DNA of 15,492 nucleotides, taken from Desulfobulbaceae bacterium. Its GTDB lineage: Bacteria; Desulfobacterota; Desulfobulbia; Desulfobulbales; SURF-16. The stretch spans positions 1-15,492 of the forward strand of contig JANTGB010000018.1 in NCBI GenBank assembly GCA_024763115.1, read 5' to 3'. The notes beneath the pieces were generated by a model. It worked only from the letters and a program-made list of their open reading frames with translations, ran no database searches and was not told the origin of the DNA. The translations under genes and the position numbers were made by a program. Shown in pieces: positions 1 through 7,891 of the stretch (position 1 is the stretch's first letter; every line of letters begins with the position of its first letter).

Positions 1-96
1 ATGTGCTTTAGCTGTGCGTGATAAGGCTGGCGCAGCATACTAATGCTATGTAAGACAGACTTATCGCGTGCAGATGAAGTGCAGCTGAATAGTTAC
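1..96 (+). mobile_element. MITE-like element, copy 1 (5' end outside window)
   Basis: This is the first of four related non-coding elements. It is nearly identical over about 70 bases to copy 2 at 7807-7877. Its right terminus TGAATAGTTAC (86-96) is the reverse complement of the left terminus of copy 2, GTAACTATTCA. The left end, about 12 bases, falls before the window. The core folds as a stem 17-25/60-68 (CGTGATAAG with CTTATCGCG) enclosing a second stem 35-39/47-51. If the family makes 8-bp duplications, the right-hand copy should be CTGATTTC (97-104); the left one cannot be seen. The element ends 50 bp upstream of the pilR-like start, so it probably lies in or near that gene's leader. Confidence 0.8.
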
Positions 97-107
97 CTGA
101 TTTCTGG

Positions 108-147
108 CTTCTGTCTTCTGGCTTCTAACATCCGGTTTCTAACATAA
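108..147 (+). repeat. Short degenerate tandem repeats before the pilR-like gene
   Basis: The bases between element copy 1 and the start codon consist of repeated units: TCTGGCTTCTG followed by TCTTCTGGCTTCT, then GGCTTCTAACATCC followed by GGTTTCTAACATAA. The pattern suggests slippage-prone low-complexity spacer. No good ribosome binding site is visible in it. Confidence 0.6.
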
Positions 148-1517
148 TGCCCACAATTCTTATAGTTGATGACGAACTCAGCATGCGCGAGTTTCTCCAG
201 ATCCTTCTTAAAAAAGAAGGATATAATACACTTGCCGCCGCCAATGGCAGTGAGGCCGTCAAGCTGATTCAGACAAAAAATATTGACCTGTTAATTTCCG
301 ACATTCGCATGCCGGAGATGAACGGTCTTGATTTGCTCAGAGAAGTAAAGAAAAAAGATTATTTTATTCCGGTTATCATGATAACTGCTTATGCCTCGCC
401 GGAAGATGCTGTTTTGGCTATGAAGGGCGGGGCCTATGATTATATCACCAAACCCTTTAAGGTTGATGAAATTAAAAAAATCGTCAAAACAGCCTTAAAC
501 GGAAGAGGATCCCCGGACAACCGGCAAGGATCTATTGCCGGATTTGCCGGAATTATCGGCAACAGCATGGCAATGCTGAAAATTTTTGATCTGATCAAAA
601 GAATTGCCCCAACCCATGCCAATGTCCTGATCTATGGAGAATCAGGTACCGGCAAAGAACTGGTGGCCCAGGCCATTCACAAAAACAGCAAGGTTGCCAA
701 TAATCATTTTGTCCCTATATCCTGTAATGCCATTCCCGAGACCCTGTTTGAAAGTGAATTGTTCGGCCATGTCAAGGGCTCGTTCACCGGCGCCACCTCA
801 AACAAGATAGGCCTCTTCGAGGTAGCGAATAACGGTACGGCCTTTCTCGATGAAATCGGCGAGCTTACCCCCATGGTGCAGACTAAACTTCTGCGGGTTC
901 TCCAGGAAAGGGAATTTAAAAAAGTAGGTGATACCAAAACCAGAAAAATTGATGTTAGAATAATATCGGCAACTAATCGCGACCTGGAAGAAGAAATTGC
1001 CGCAAAAAATTTTCGGGAAGATCTTTATTACCGTCTGGCCGTAGTTCCTATTCGCATGCCGCCCCTTAGAGACAGAAAAGATGACATTCCCCTGCTGACC
1101 AATCATTTTCTCCGGAAATACGCCAGGACATTTAACAATAAGCGCCAGAGACTTGCCGACGAAGCCATGGAAATTCTCCAGCAATATGATTTCCCCGGCA
1201 ATGTCCGTGAACTTGAAAATATTATTGAGCGGGGGGTGGCGCTCTCTTCATCGGAAATCATCCAGGCCGACAGTCTTTCGCTGCCCACACAACAACGTTC
1301 CAGGGGAAACAGCCGGACATCATCTCCGGTTGCCGAAGCAGACCTGGAAGAAGAACTCTTTGCCGAGGGTCTTGAAGCAGTGGTCACCAACTTTGAAAAA
1401 AAATTAATAAAACTTGCCCTGCGAAAAACGGATTATTCAAAAATGCGGGCCGCTGAACTTTTGAAAATAAGTTTCCGCTCACTTAGATACAAGATTCAGA
1501 AATATCATATAAAATGA
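147..1517 (+). CDS. pilR: PilR-like sigma-54-dependent response regulator
   Basis: NtrC-class activator of 456 residues, the normal full length for this family. It receives phosphate on an N-terminal receiver (residues 1-118: acidic pair D8/D9, phospho-acceptor D52 in SDIRMP, T80, K102). The central AAA+ ATPase (about 135-370) has Walker A GESGTGKE (164-171), the sigma-54 contact loop as GSFTGA (211-216), Walker B FLDE (233-236) and sensor/arginine-finger region NFREDLYYRL. The C-terminal Fis-type helix-turn-helix (about 415-453) ends in ISFRSLRY, which is typical of PilR, so PilR is the best assignment; other NtrC relatives remain possible. A kinase follows after a 92-bp repeat-rich gap. The ATG at 147 has no clear Shine-Dalgarno. 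Its targets may include sigma-54 promoters such as the one at 7731, but that is only inference. Confidence 0.8.
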   Translation: MPTILIVDDELSMREFLQILLKKEGYNTLAAANGSEAVKLIQTKNIDLLISDIRMPEMNGLDLLREVKKKDYFIPVIMITAYASPEDAVLAMKGGAYDYITKPFKVDEIKKIVKTALNGRGSPDNRQGSIAGFAGIIGNSMAMLKIFDLIKRIAPTHANVLIYGESGTGKELVAQAIHKNSKVANNHFVPISCNAIPETLFESELFGHVKGSFTGATSNKIGLFEVANNGTAFLDEIGELTPMVQTKLLRVLQEREFKKVGDTKTRKIDVRIISATNRDLEEEIAAKNFREDLYYRLAVVPIRMPPLRDRKDDIPLLTNHFLRKYARTFNNKRQRLADEAMEILQQYDFPGNVRELENIIERGVALSSSEIIQADSLSLPTQQRSRGNSRTSSPVAEADLEEELFAEGLEAVVTNFEKKLIKLALRKTDYSKMRAAELLKISFRSLRYKIQKYHIK

Positions 1518-1525
1518 GACAGGTT

Positions 1526-1603
1526 GTGGGGTTTGGGGGTTTCGGGGTTCAGGGGTTCAGAGGTTCAGGGGTTTAATGGTTTAATGGTTTACAGGTTCAG
1601 CTA
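1526..1603 (+). repeat. Degenerate GGTTCAG/GGTTTAA tandem repeats between pilR and pilS
   Basis: The 92-bp gap between the regulator and kinase genes is filled with G/T-rich units of about 7-10 bases, such as GGGTTTGG, GGTTCAG, AGAGGTTCAG and GGTTTAATG. It has no hairpin, promoter or open frame that can be recognised. Unit length and sequence drift, so it is low-complexity expansion and not a CRISPR or iteron array. Confidence 0.7.
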
Positions 1604-1609
1604 ACAGAT

Positions 1610-3289
1610 ATGACATTATCATCACGCCTCAACCGGATTTGTCCCTTTAAAAAATTACCGTCGATAAAGGAAACCCAGCTGAAACGACAGCTGCAATGGC
1701 TGTTAATGCTGCGGGTTCTGCTTTTAACCCTGCTGCTGGGGATCAGCGCTGTTCTTCATGCCTTTAATCAGGAATTAATTATCCCGCCCCTGCGCTACCT
1801 GGTTTACTTTATCAGCGGCATATACCTGTTTACCATTATCTCGGCCCTGACCCTGAAATTTACAAAATATCTTAAGCAATTCGCCCTTATTCAGATTTTA
1901 ATAGACTCCCTGCTGGTGGCCTGCCTGGTATTTTACACAGGCGGCAGCCAATCAATTTTCGGACTGATGAACTTTCTGCCGATCATTGCCGGCGGCACCC
2001 TGCTTTTCCTGCCCGGCGGTCTCTTTGTGGCTGCAGTCGCAACCATTAACAATGGACTCATTCTCTTTCTGGAATATCAGGGATACTATCCACCATTTTC
2101 CCCAAAAATCGATTCGTCTCTGACCAGTATCGAGGCCCTGCTCCATTATTTCTCAATCTCCGGCATTACTTATTTTCTGGTTGCCCTGCTTACCTCACTG
2201 CTGGCGGCCCGATTGCAGCAGACTGAAGTGGAACTTTCCCGCACCTCACAGGATCTTGACCGCCTTTCCCTGCTCTATAAACAGATTTTTGCCGATATAA
2301 CCACCGGTATAATTACTGTTCACAGTGATGGCGAAATAACCTCCTTTAACCGGGCCGCAGAAAAAATCACCGGATTTCCGGCCCATGAAATTCTCGGTCA
2401 ATCCATAAACAGCAAACTGCCGGATCTGGAAAAATCCCAAAGTGACGCTATCCGGCCGATAACCGACTTGACCCGCAAAGACGGCAAGATTATCCCGGTG
2501 GGATTTTCCTGGGCTAAACTGAACCTGCCGGGTGACTGTACGAATTGCCGGGTTTATACCATGCAGGATTTAAGCAAGATAAAAAAAATGGAGGACAAGG
2601 TCAGGCAGTCTGAAAAAATGGCGGCAATCGGGCGAATGGCAGCCGGCATTGCCCATGAATTCAGAAATCCCCTGGCCGCGATTTCCGGGGCCGCCCAGGT
2701 ACTTTTTCAGGATATGGCTGAGGATGAACCCAGTCGGGGCCTGATGAATATAATTCTCCGCGAAAGTGATCGGCTGGAAGGGACAATCAGTGAATTCCTC
2801 CAGTTCTCGAAACCGGCGGCCCCGGAAAAATCATGGTTCTCCCTGGATATGTCGGTGCAAGAGTCAATTGAAATTATCAGGCAGGCCCCGGACTGGAACA
2901 AAAAAATTAAATTCAGCGTGTATATCCCTCCCCAGCTTGACTGCTGGGCCGACCCGGGCCAACTGAAGCAGATCCTGCTTAACCTGTTAAACAACGCGGC
3001 TAATGTCATGGCTGAAAATGGCGGTGAAATTTCAATTTCCGCCGGAGAACAATCAGGAAAAAATGAAAAAGAATGGACTGTAATAAAAATAGCTGACACC
3101 GGGCCGGGAATTAATGATAAGATTAAAAATAAGATTTTTGAACCTTTTTTCACTACCAGAGAAAACGGCACGGGTCTTGGCCTGGCCATTGTCCGTCAAC
3201 TTATCGAAAGTCACAGCGGTATTATAGAAGGAATAAATAACAGTAAAGGCAAGGGGGCTGTGTTTATTATTCGTCTTCCTCTACCGTAG
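1610..3289 (+). CDS. pilS: PilS-like membrane sensor histidine kinase
   Basis: Sensor kinase of 559 residues, probable partner of the upstream PilR-like regulator. Residues about 30-200 hold roughly six hydrophobic segments, as in PilS, with little periplasmic sequence. A PAS domain follows (about 220-325), containing a CxxC pair (C310, C313) that might bind a ligand or sense redox. The kinase core has the H box AGIAHEFRNPLA with phospho-acceptor H349, N box LLNLLNNAANVM (456-467), G1 DTGPGI (496-501), F box FEPFFTT (510-516) and G2 GTGLGLAI (520-527), so it should be active. The domain order fits PilS/NtrB-type kinases. The order here is regulator then kinase, the reverse of many pilSR loci. 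It is spaced 12 bp from the peptidase gene, suggesting co-transcription. No strong ribosome binding site precedes the ATG. Confidence 0.78.
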   Translation: MTLSSRLNRICPFKKLPSIKETQLKRQLQWLLMLRVLLLTLLLGISAVLHAFNQELIIPPLRYLVYFISGIYLFTIISALTLKFTKYLKQFALIQILIDSLLVACLVFYTGGSQSIFGLMNFLPIIAGGTLLFLPGGLFVAAVATINNGLILFLEYQGYYPPFSPKIDSSLTSIEALLHYFSISGITYFLVALLTSLLAARLQQTEVELSRTSQDLDRLSLLYKQIFADITTGIITVHSDGEITSFNRAAEKITGFPAHEILGQSINSKLPDLEKSQSDAIRPITDLTRKDGKIIPVGFSWAKLNLPGDCTNCRVYTMQDLSKIKKMEDKVRQSEKMAAIGRMAAGIAHEFRNPLAAISGAAQVLFQDMAEDEPSRGLMNIILRESDRLEGTISEFLQFSKPAAPEKSWFSLDMSVQESIEIIRQAPDWNKKIKFSVYIPPQLDCWADPGQLKQILLNLLNNAANVMAENGGEISISAGEQSGKNEKEWTVIKIADTGPGINDKIKNKIFEPFFTTRENGTGLGLAIVRQLIESHSGIIEGINNSKGKGAVFIIRLPLP

Positions 3290-3301
3290 GTTTTTAATAA
3301 A

Positions 3302-3961
3302 ATGAAAACCCGTAATTTGATATTATTCTATCTCTGTCTGTCGGCGCTCACCATTATGCTGATTCCCGCTCCTGCCTGTCCGGCGGCCACGACTTTTCAT
3401 AATCTGTTCGGCTACCATGATAGTCGGCAGCGCAACATGAGCTATCTTCCCCAATGGCTCAGCGTTCTGGAACGGCATCTGCGTTACGATGTGCCGGAAG
3501 GCAACTGCACGGAAAGTTTTTTTAACAGTTGCCACCTGAATAACTGGCTGAGTTTTCTTGATTCAATTAAATCGCTTTCCCGCTCCGGCCAACTGGCGGC
3601 GGTTAACCGCTATGCCAACAAAAAAAAATACGTTCTGGATATAACTAATTACGGGATGGAAGATTACTGGGCTATTGCCAAAGAATTTTTATATAATGGC
3701 GGTGATTGCGAGGATTATTCCATCACTAAATTTTTTTCCCTGCGCTGGCTTGGATTCAGGCCGGATGATCTACGGATTGTCATTCTGCAGGACACCAACC
3801 TCCAGGTTCCTCATGCCGTTCTGGCAGTGTCGACCGGGAATGATGTCCTGATTCTTGACAACCAGACCCAGCAGGTTCTTTCTCACCGGCAGATAGTTCA
3901 TTACGTGCCTCTGTATTCAGTTAATGAAACAAAATGGTGGCTTCATATTCCGCCGATGTGA
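3302..3961 (+). CDS. LapG-like periplasmic transglutaminase-type cysteine peptidase (BTLCP)
   Basis: A protein of 219 residues with a Sec signal (basic N-terminus, hydrophobic 6-24, likely cleavage near residue 28). It carries the catalytic triad of the bacterial transglutaminase-like cysteine proteinase family: C136 in GGDCEDYS, H171 in VPHAVLAV and D186 in ILDNQ. The acidic residues after the cysteine (E137, D138) fit the calcium site of LapG. The family member LapG cleaves large biofilm adhesins in the periplasm when c-di-GMP is low, being held in check by the membrane receptor LapD. Here the next gene, 21 bp away, encodes a membrane protein with a degenerate HD-GYP domain instead of LapD. 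No adhesin with a LapG site is in the window. The family call is firm; the adhesin role is inferred. Confidence 0.85.
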   Translation: MKTRNLILFYLCLSALTIMLIPAPACPAATTFHNLFGYHDSRQRNMSYLPQWLSVLERHLRYDVPEGNCTESFFNSCHLNNWLSFLDSIKSLSRSGQLAAVNRYANKKKYVLDITNYGMEDYWAIAKEFLYNGGDCEDYSITKFFSLRWLGFRPDDLRIVILQDTNLQVPHAVLAVSTGNDVLILDNQTQQVLSHRQIVHYVPLYSVNETKWWLHIPPM

Positions 3962-3982
3962 AAATCTGAACAGTTACAAAAA

Positions 3983-6052
3983 ATGCAAGAAAAAAAACAA
4001 CCGAAAAATTCTCTGATTATTGCCGGAATCCTTGTTTTTGTTTTCACTCTGCTGGGGCTCTGGGCAATTATCCGGCTCACCGGTCTGGAAAAAAAGCGCG
4101 ACCTGGCCAACTGGCAGATAACCCTGGGAATTATGGCCGACAGTCGGGCCAACGAGGTCAACCGCTGGCTTGATCAGCAGTTTGCCGTCCTGCGCCGGTT
4201 GGTGGGAAACGGCTCACTGCAATTTTATGTCCAGCAGATAATTGAGCCGCCGGAACCGGGACAACAACCGGAACTCGGCCAGACTACCTATGTTCGTGAG
4301 CTTTTCTGCCTCGAGGCGGAACGTCATGGCTTCAGCGATAAAGAACAGACCAGGCCCCGGATTAAGGCAAATCTGGCCTTTACCGCCAATAACAGCCTGA
4401 CCCTCTTTGGCCGGAATCGGGAAATTATTATCACGACTCCCGGAGTCAGCGAGCCGGACAGTAAATTAAGCGCCGGAATAAAAGAAGTTTTAAAAAACGG
4501 CAAGCCGGCCATTTATGATCTTTTTTTAAATGAAAACAATCATCCGGTTATCGGCTTCCTTATGCCGGTCTTTGTCATGCATAAAAATAAATCAACCCAA
4601 CAGCCGATCGGGGTAATTTACGGGGTTAAGGATGCCGACCAACACCTCTTTCCCCTGCTGGCATCAAACAGTAATTCCACCAAAAGCGACGAAACAACGC
4701 TGATCGAAAAAAGAGGAGAAGAGATTATTTACCTTTCTCCTCTGGCGGATAAAACCCCTGCCCTGAAAAAAATACTGGCAGCCAATGCCGCCGATCTGGC
4801 AGCAGCCCAGGCCCTGGAATCTCCCGGTTTCTTTGGTGAATTACCTGATTATTCCGGTACTGCCGTACTTTTTACCAGTCGCAGACTCAGCGGGGTTGAC
4901 TGGCTTCTCATGGAAAAAATTAATGTCGACGAGGCCCTTTCCGAGTCCAGCCATCATCAAAAATTCCTGCTGAGCTCTTTGCTCCTGGCCCTGTTCCTGA
5001 CTATCATTTCCATAGCGGCGGCATGGTGGCACGGCAGCAGCATAAGAGAACAAAAGGCCCTGGAAAAACTTAAAATAAAAAGCCGGGAACTTGAGACCCA
5101 GACCAATCTTTTAAACGCGATTAATGATAATATTACCGATTTTATTCTTCTGCTTGACCATAATTATCATTTAATTTTCACCAACTATACCTTTGCCGCC
5201 AGGGTATCGGCCGGGCCGGAAGACCTGACCGGCAAGAGCCTGACAAGCGTCATGGGGCCGCAATCAGCTGAGATTATTAAAAAATTATGCAAAAAAATTA
5301 CTAAGCAGCAACTGCCCCTGACCAGGGAACTGATGCTTGAGATAAATGAAATAATATCAACTTTCTCAGCGGCTATAATTCCTGTTACTCTGCACGGCGA
5401 CAATGAGCCGTCAATCCTCATTACCCTGCACGACATTACCCGGCTGCAAGCCGAACGTCTGGAAAAACAACGGTTAACCGAACAGATTATTAACGCCCTT
5501 ATGCGGGCCATTGATCTCCATGATCCCTATTCCGCCGGTCATTCCGCCAAGGTCGCCGAGATTGCCGAGCATGTCGGTCGGGAAATGAACCTGGATGAAG
5601 ACTCGCTGGCTACCCTCAGCACAGCCGCCAATCTCTGCAACCTCGGCAAGCTGTCTATTCCTGCTGATATTCTCACCAAAACCGGCAGATTAACTGCTGG
5701 AGAGCAGAAAATCATTCGCCGGGAAAGTTTTTCCGCCGAAGATATTTTGAAAGAAATTGATTTTTCCGGCCCGGTGCTGGAAACAATAATGCAAAAGCAT
5801 GAATTTCTTGACGGCAGTGGTTATCCTGCCGGACTCAAAGATGATGAAATTATTATGCCGGCCCGTATTCTGGCGGCGGTCAACAGTTATGTCGCCATGA
5901 CAAGCCCTCGGGCATACAGGGATGAACGGACAGTTAAAGAAGCAATAGAACAACTTTTCCAGGATTCCGGAATTAAATATGACCGTCAGGTTATTGCCGC
6001 ACTTTTCAATGTAATTGAGAATGTTCTTGGTCGGCCGGAATTAAAAAAATAA
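3983..6052 (+). CDS. Membrane-anchored PAS/HD-GYP protein with degenerate metal site
   Basis: A protein of 689 residues: membrane helix about 9-31, a large extracytoplasmic region about 32-325 (Cache-like by length and pattern, not proven), second helix about 327-349, a linker helix, PAS about 375-490 and HD-GYP about 495-685. The HD-GYP fold is recognisable (HDPYSAGHS, KHEFLDGSGYP, MTSPRAYR), but the metal ligands are changed. The HD pair is C552-N553 in NLCNLGK, the usual HH is K605-H606, and the DxxDA motif reads N634-S-Y-V637-A. Known HD-GYP phosphodiesterases need these residues, so this one is probably inactive and may sense c-di-GMP or act through partners. It follows the LapG-like gene closely, which suggests a LapD-like role. 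No clear ribosome binding site is visible. Confidence 0.82.
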   Translation: MQEKKQPKNSLIIAGILVFVFTLLGLWAIIRLTGLEKKRDLANWQITLGIMADSRANEVNRWLDQQFAVLRRLVGNGSLQFYVQQIIEPPEPGQQPELGQTTYVRELFCLEAERHGFSDKEQTRPRIKANLAFTANNSLTLFGRNREIIITTPGVSEPDSKLSAGIKEVLKNGKPAIYDLFLNENNHPVIGFLMPVFVMHKNKSTQQPIGVIYGVKDADQHLFPLLASNSNSTKSDETTLIEKRGEEIIYLSPLADKTPALKKILAANAADLAAAQALESPGFFGELPDYSGTAVLFTSRRLSGVDWLLMEKINVDEALSESSHHQKFLLSSLLLALFLTIISIAAAWWHGSSIREQKALEKLKIKSRELETQTNLLNAINDNITDFILLLDHNYHLIFTNYTFAARVSAGPEDLTGKSLTSVMGPQSAEIIKKLCKKITKQQLPLTRELMLEINEIISTFSAAIIPVTLHGDNEPSILITLHDITRLQAERLEKQRLTEQIINALMRAIDLHDPYSAGHSAKVAEIAEHVGREMNLDEDSLATLSTAANLCNLGKLSIPADILTKTGRLTAGEQKIIRRESFSAEDILKEIDFSGPVLETIMQKHEFLDGSGYPAGLKDDEIIMPARILAAVNSYVAMTSPRAYRDERTVKEAIEQLFQDSGIKYDRQVIAALFNVIENVLGRPELKK

Positions 6053-6083
6053 CAGTAAGCTTTCAGCTTGATACAATCAGGTG

Positions 6084-6110
6084 TTTTTGATGAAATCAAA
6101 AAAATTTTTA
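6084..6110 (+). terminator. Weak AT-rich hairpin after the HD-GYP gene
   Basis: TTTTTGAT (6084-6091) pairs with ATCAAAAA (6095-6102) around a GAA loop, followed by AATTTTTA. It is 32 bp past the stop codon and could terminate the upstream operon, but the stem is short of G+C and the T tract is interrupted. Confidence 0.35.
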
Positions 6111-6126
6111 TTACTATATTTTTTAT

Positions 6127-6155
6127 TTGACAATAGAACAAACGACGATTAAAAG
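6127..6155 (+). promoter_or_regulatory. Possible sigma-70 promoter for the outer-membrane protein gene
   Basis: TTGACA (6127-6132) matches the -35 consensus fully. After a 17-bp spacer comes TAAAAG (6150-6155), matching four of six -10 positions. Transcription would start near 6162, about 67 bp before the ATG at 6229. The surrounding DNA is AT-rich, so chance similarity is possible. Confidence 0.45.
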
Positions 6156-6228
6156 ATAAGTTAGAAATACAATAACTAATTTAATATTCGGGGAATATTG
6201 TAAAAATAACTGAGAAAAGGGAGAAAAG

Positions 6229-7584
6229 ATGGAAAAAGCTTTTAATAAATCTAAATTGCTGAAATACACTTCCCTGTTGTTGATCAGCGCCTTGGTCGGA
6301 GGGATTACTCCCACCCCTTCCCTTGCTGAAGAAGATAAACCTGCAACAGAAGATTTTATGTCTACGGTAGAATATGACGCCAAGGTAGATGAACTTTTCA
6401 AAAAGGCAATGCAGGAAAGGGGTAATGGCGATCTCTTATCGGCAATTAATGATTTTCAGACTATTCTTAACAATAACCCCTTCCTTCACAGGGTCAGGCT
6501 GGAACTGGCAGTGGCTTCATATATGTCATATAAGCCGGATATCGCCATTGCTGAGGCCCAGAAGGTTTTAGATGACCCGGCAACACCGCCAAATGTCCGG
6601 GTTTCCATCCTTGCCTTTATCGCCCAGGTTCAGAAAAATAAAGAAAAAATGGGTTCATCCCGTCATTATTGGAGATTTCCGGTCAGTGTCTCCCACCTGC
6701 ACGACAGTAATGTCAATGCCGGACCGGATTCCTATATACTGGGGGATGTGACTCTAACTCCCGACTCAGCAAAGAAAGCGGATTATGGAATTATCGCCAC
6801 AGCCGGGGTAAACCATACATACAGAACAACAAAATCCTATGCTGTGGGCGGCGGGGCACCGGCAAGCCTGCTCTGGCAAAGCGCAGCCAGTGTTTATCAG
6901 CGAAATTACTTTGATGAAAAGGGTTCGGATTTTGATGTCTATACCTTGCGTACCGGGCCGACTCTAATCAGCAGGGGAAACTGGCGGGCAAATGTCAGCC
7001 TCCAGGAAGACTTCATCCGCTATGGCGGCAAAAACCTGGCCTACTTTACCTATCTTCTGCCTTCCTGGACTTACTATATCACCGACTCTCTCCATTCAAT
7101 ATTTGACGTTGAGGTCAGCAGACGGGATTACACCCAGTCGAGCGACCAGGGAAGAGACAGCGTGTTTATGTCGGGCCGGCTTTCCCTGGGTAAAACATTC
7201 AGGGCTGATCAATTTTCCCTGTTTGGCGGTTTTCAATATTTTAACGAAAATGCCAAAGACAGCCAGTACAGTACCGACGGGATAAATTTTTTCGTTGACG
7301 GTAAATGGAAAATTATAGAACAAAGCATTGCCTATGTTCTCTATAACCACACCGAGACCAGATATGATGAACCACCCCTGCCCGGCACAGCCGGATTTGA
7401 CAAAAGCCGGGACGAGATAACCCGGATATGGACATTCGGGCTTAACTATACATTTAAAGATCTGGGTTTCCTGAGCGACTGGACTGTTGACGGCAAGTTG
7501 CGGCGCACCAAGACGGATTCCAATCTTGATGCCTACGAGTATACCCGAACCGAGACTTTTCTTACCCTGTCTCATACCTTTTAG
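6229..7584 (+). CDS. Outer-membrane TPR/beta-barrel protein, DUF560/Slam (T11SS)-like
   Basis: A protein of 451 residues with a Sec signal (cleavage probably after SLA, residue 33). Residues about 48-140 form TPR-like helical repeats (VDELFKKAMQERGNGDLLSA, then a stretch ending IAIAEAQKVLDD). From about 145 on, the sequence alternates aromatic and polar residues like an outer-membrane beta barrel, starting with HDSNVNAGPDS, a motif position typical of DUF560 proteins, and ending in phenylalanine (LTLSHTF), the usual OMP end signal. Slam/type XI secretion proteins of this build move lipoproteins or soluble cargo across the outer membrane. Start choice is supported by GGGAG about 6 bases upstream of the ATG. 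It stands alone, followed by secreted-protein genes that could be cargo. Family call is by motif and architecture only. Confidence 0.68.
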   Translation: MEKAFNKSKLLKYTSLLLISALVGGITPTPSLAEEDKPATEDFMSTVEYDAKVDELFKKAMQERGNGDLLSAINDFQTILNNNPFLHRVRLELAVASYMSYKPDIAIAEAQKVLDDPATPPNVRVSILAFIAQVQKNKEKMGSSRHYWRFPVSVSHLHDSNVNAGPDSYILGDVTLTPDSAKKADYGIIATAGVNHTYRTTKSYAVGGGAPASLLWQSAASVYQRNYFDEKGSDFDVYTLRTGPTLISRGNWRANVSLQEDFIRYGGKNLAYFTYLLPSWTYYITDSLHSIFDVEVSRRDYTQSSDQGRDSVFMSGRLSLGKTFRADQFSLFGGFQYFNENAKDSQYSTDGINFFVDGKWKIIEQSIAYVLYNHTETRYDEPPLPGTAGFDKSRDEITRIWTFGLNYTFKDLGFLSDWTVDGKLRRTKTDSNLDAYEYTRTETFLTLSHTF

Positions 7585-7612
7585 CTGTAATTGAACGGCA
7601 ATAATTTTCCGC

Positions 7613-7637
7613 ATTTCCGGCTGGAAATTTCTTTTTT
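7613..7637 (+). terminator. Possible terminator of the outer-membrane protein gene
   Basis: ATTTCC (7613-7618) and GGAAAT (7623-7628) form a 6-bp stem around GGCT, followed by TTCTTTTTT. It lies 29 bp after the stop codon. The T tract is good but the stem is short. TTTTTTCCGGAAAAA just beyond is itself palindromic and may add to or compete with the hairpin. Confidence 0.5.
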
Positions 7638-7680
7638 CCGGAAAAATTGACGGGAAAGACAAAAGTAGAAATTTTTAATT

Positions 7681-7705
7681 TATTTATAACGATTTGTTAT
7701 AAATA
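7681..7705. promoter_or_regulatory. 25-bp palindrome, candidate operator
   Basis: Perfect 10-base arms TATTTATAAC (7681-7690) and GTTATAAATA (7696-7705) flank a 5-base spacer. It sits 25 bp upstream of the sigma-54 promoter at 7731 and is not followed by a T tract, so an operator is more likely than a terminator. Activator sites for sigma-54 promoters usually lie farther upstream, so a repressor or other dimeric regulator is equally possible. Confidence 0.5.
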
Positions 7706-7730
7706 GAAAAATAAGGTTTTAATCCTTTAG

Positions 7731-7746
7731 TGGCATGGAGGTTGCT
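7731..7746 (+). promoter_or_regulatory. Sigma-54 (-24/-12) promoter
   Basis: TGGCATGGAGGTTGCT matches the consensus TGGCACG-N4-TTGCW at all but one position, with exact spacing between the -24 GG and -12 GC. Transcription would start near 7757 and read through the 97-bp element into the polyproline gene at 7935, giving a leader of about 178 bases. Sigma-54 activators are required for such promoters; the PilR-like regulator in this window is one candidate. Sigma-54 control of surface and exosortase-sorted proteins is known in other bacteria. Confidence 0.8.
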
Positions 7747-7794
7747 ATATTTGTTTAGTTAAATTATGAGTCATAAAATTAACTTGCTCTTATT

Positions 7795-7891
7795 GTAACT
7801 ATTCAGATGTGCTTTACCTGTGCGTGATAAGGCCGGCGCAGTATATTAGTGCTATGTAAGACAGACTTATCGCATGCAGATGAACAGTTAA
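7795..7891 (+). mobile_element. MITE-like element, copy 2 (97 bp) with 8-bp target duplication
   Basis: The element starts GTAACTATTCA (7795-7805) and ends TGAACAGTTAA (7881-7891), imperfect terminal inverted repeats. It is flanked on both sides by CTCTTATT (7787-7794 and 7892-7899), a perfect 8-bp target duplication, which shows that it transposed here. GTAA-type ends plus an 8-bp duplication resemble the IS66 family, whose transposase could have moved it; it codes for nothing. The core folds as stem 7824-7831/7866-7873 with an inner stem pairing GTATA with TATGT. It lies between the sigma-54 promoter and the polyproline gene, in that gene's leader. Confidence 0.88.

Noticed and set aside
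1526..1603. CRISPR-like or iteron array
   Set aside because: Units are short, degenerate and without constant spacers; best seen as low-complexity tandem repeats.
7823..7874. Known c-di-GMP (GEMM) or similar riboswitch in the leader
   Set aside because: The conserved bases do not match the GEMM core or other riboswitch consensus I can recall, and target duplications show that the unit is mobile.
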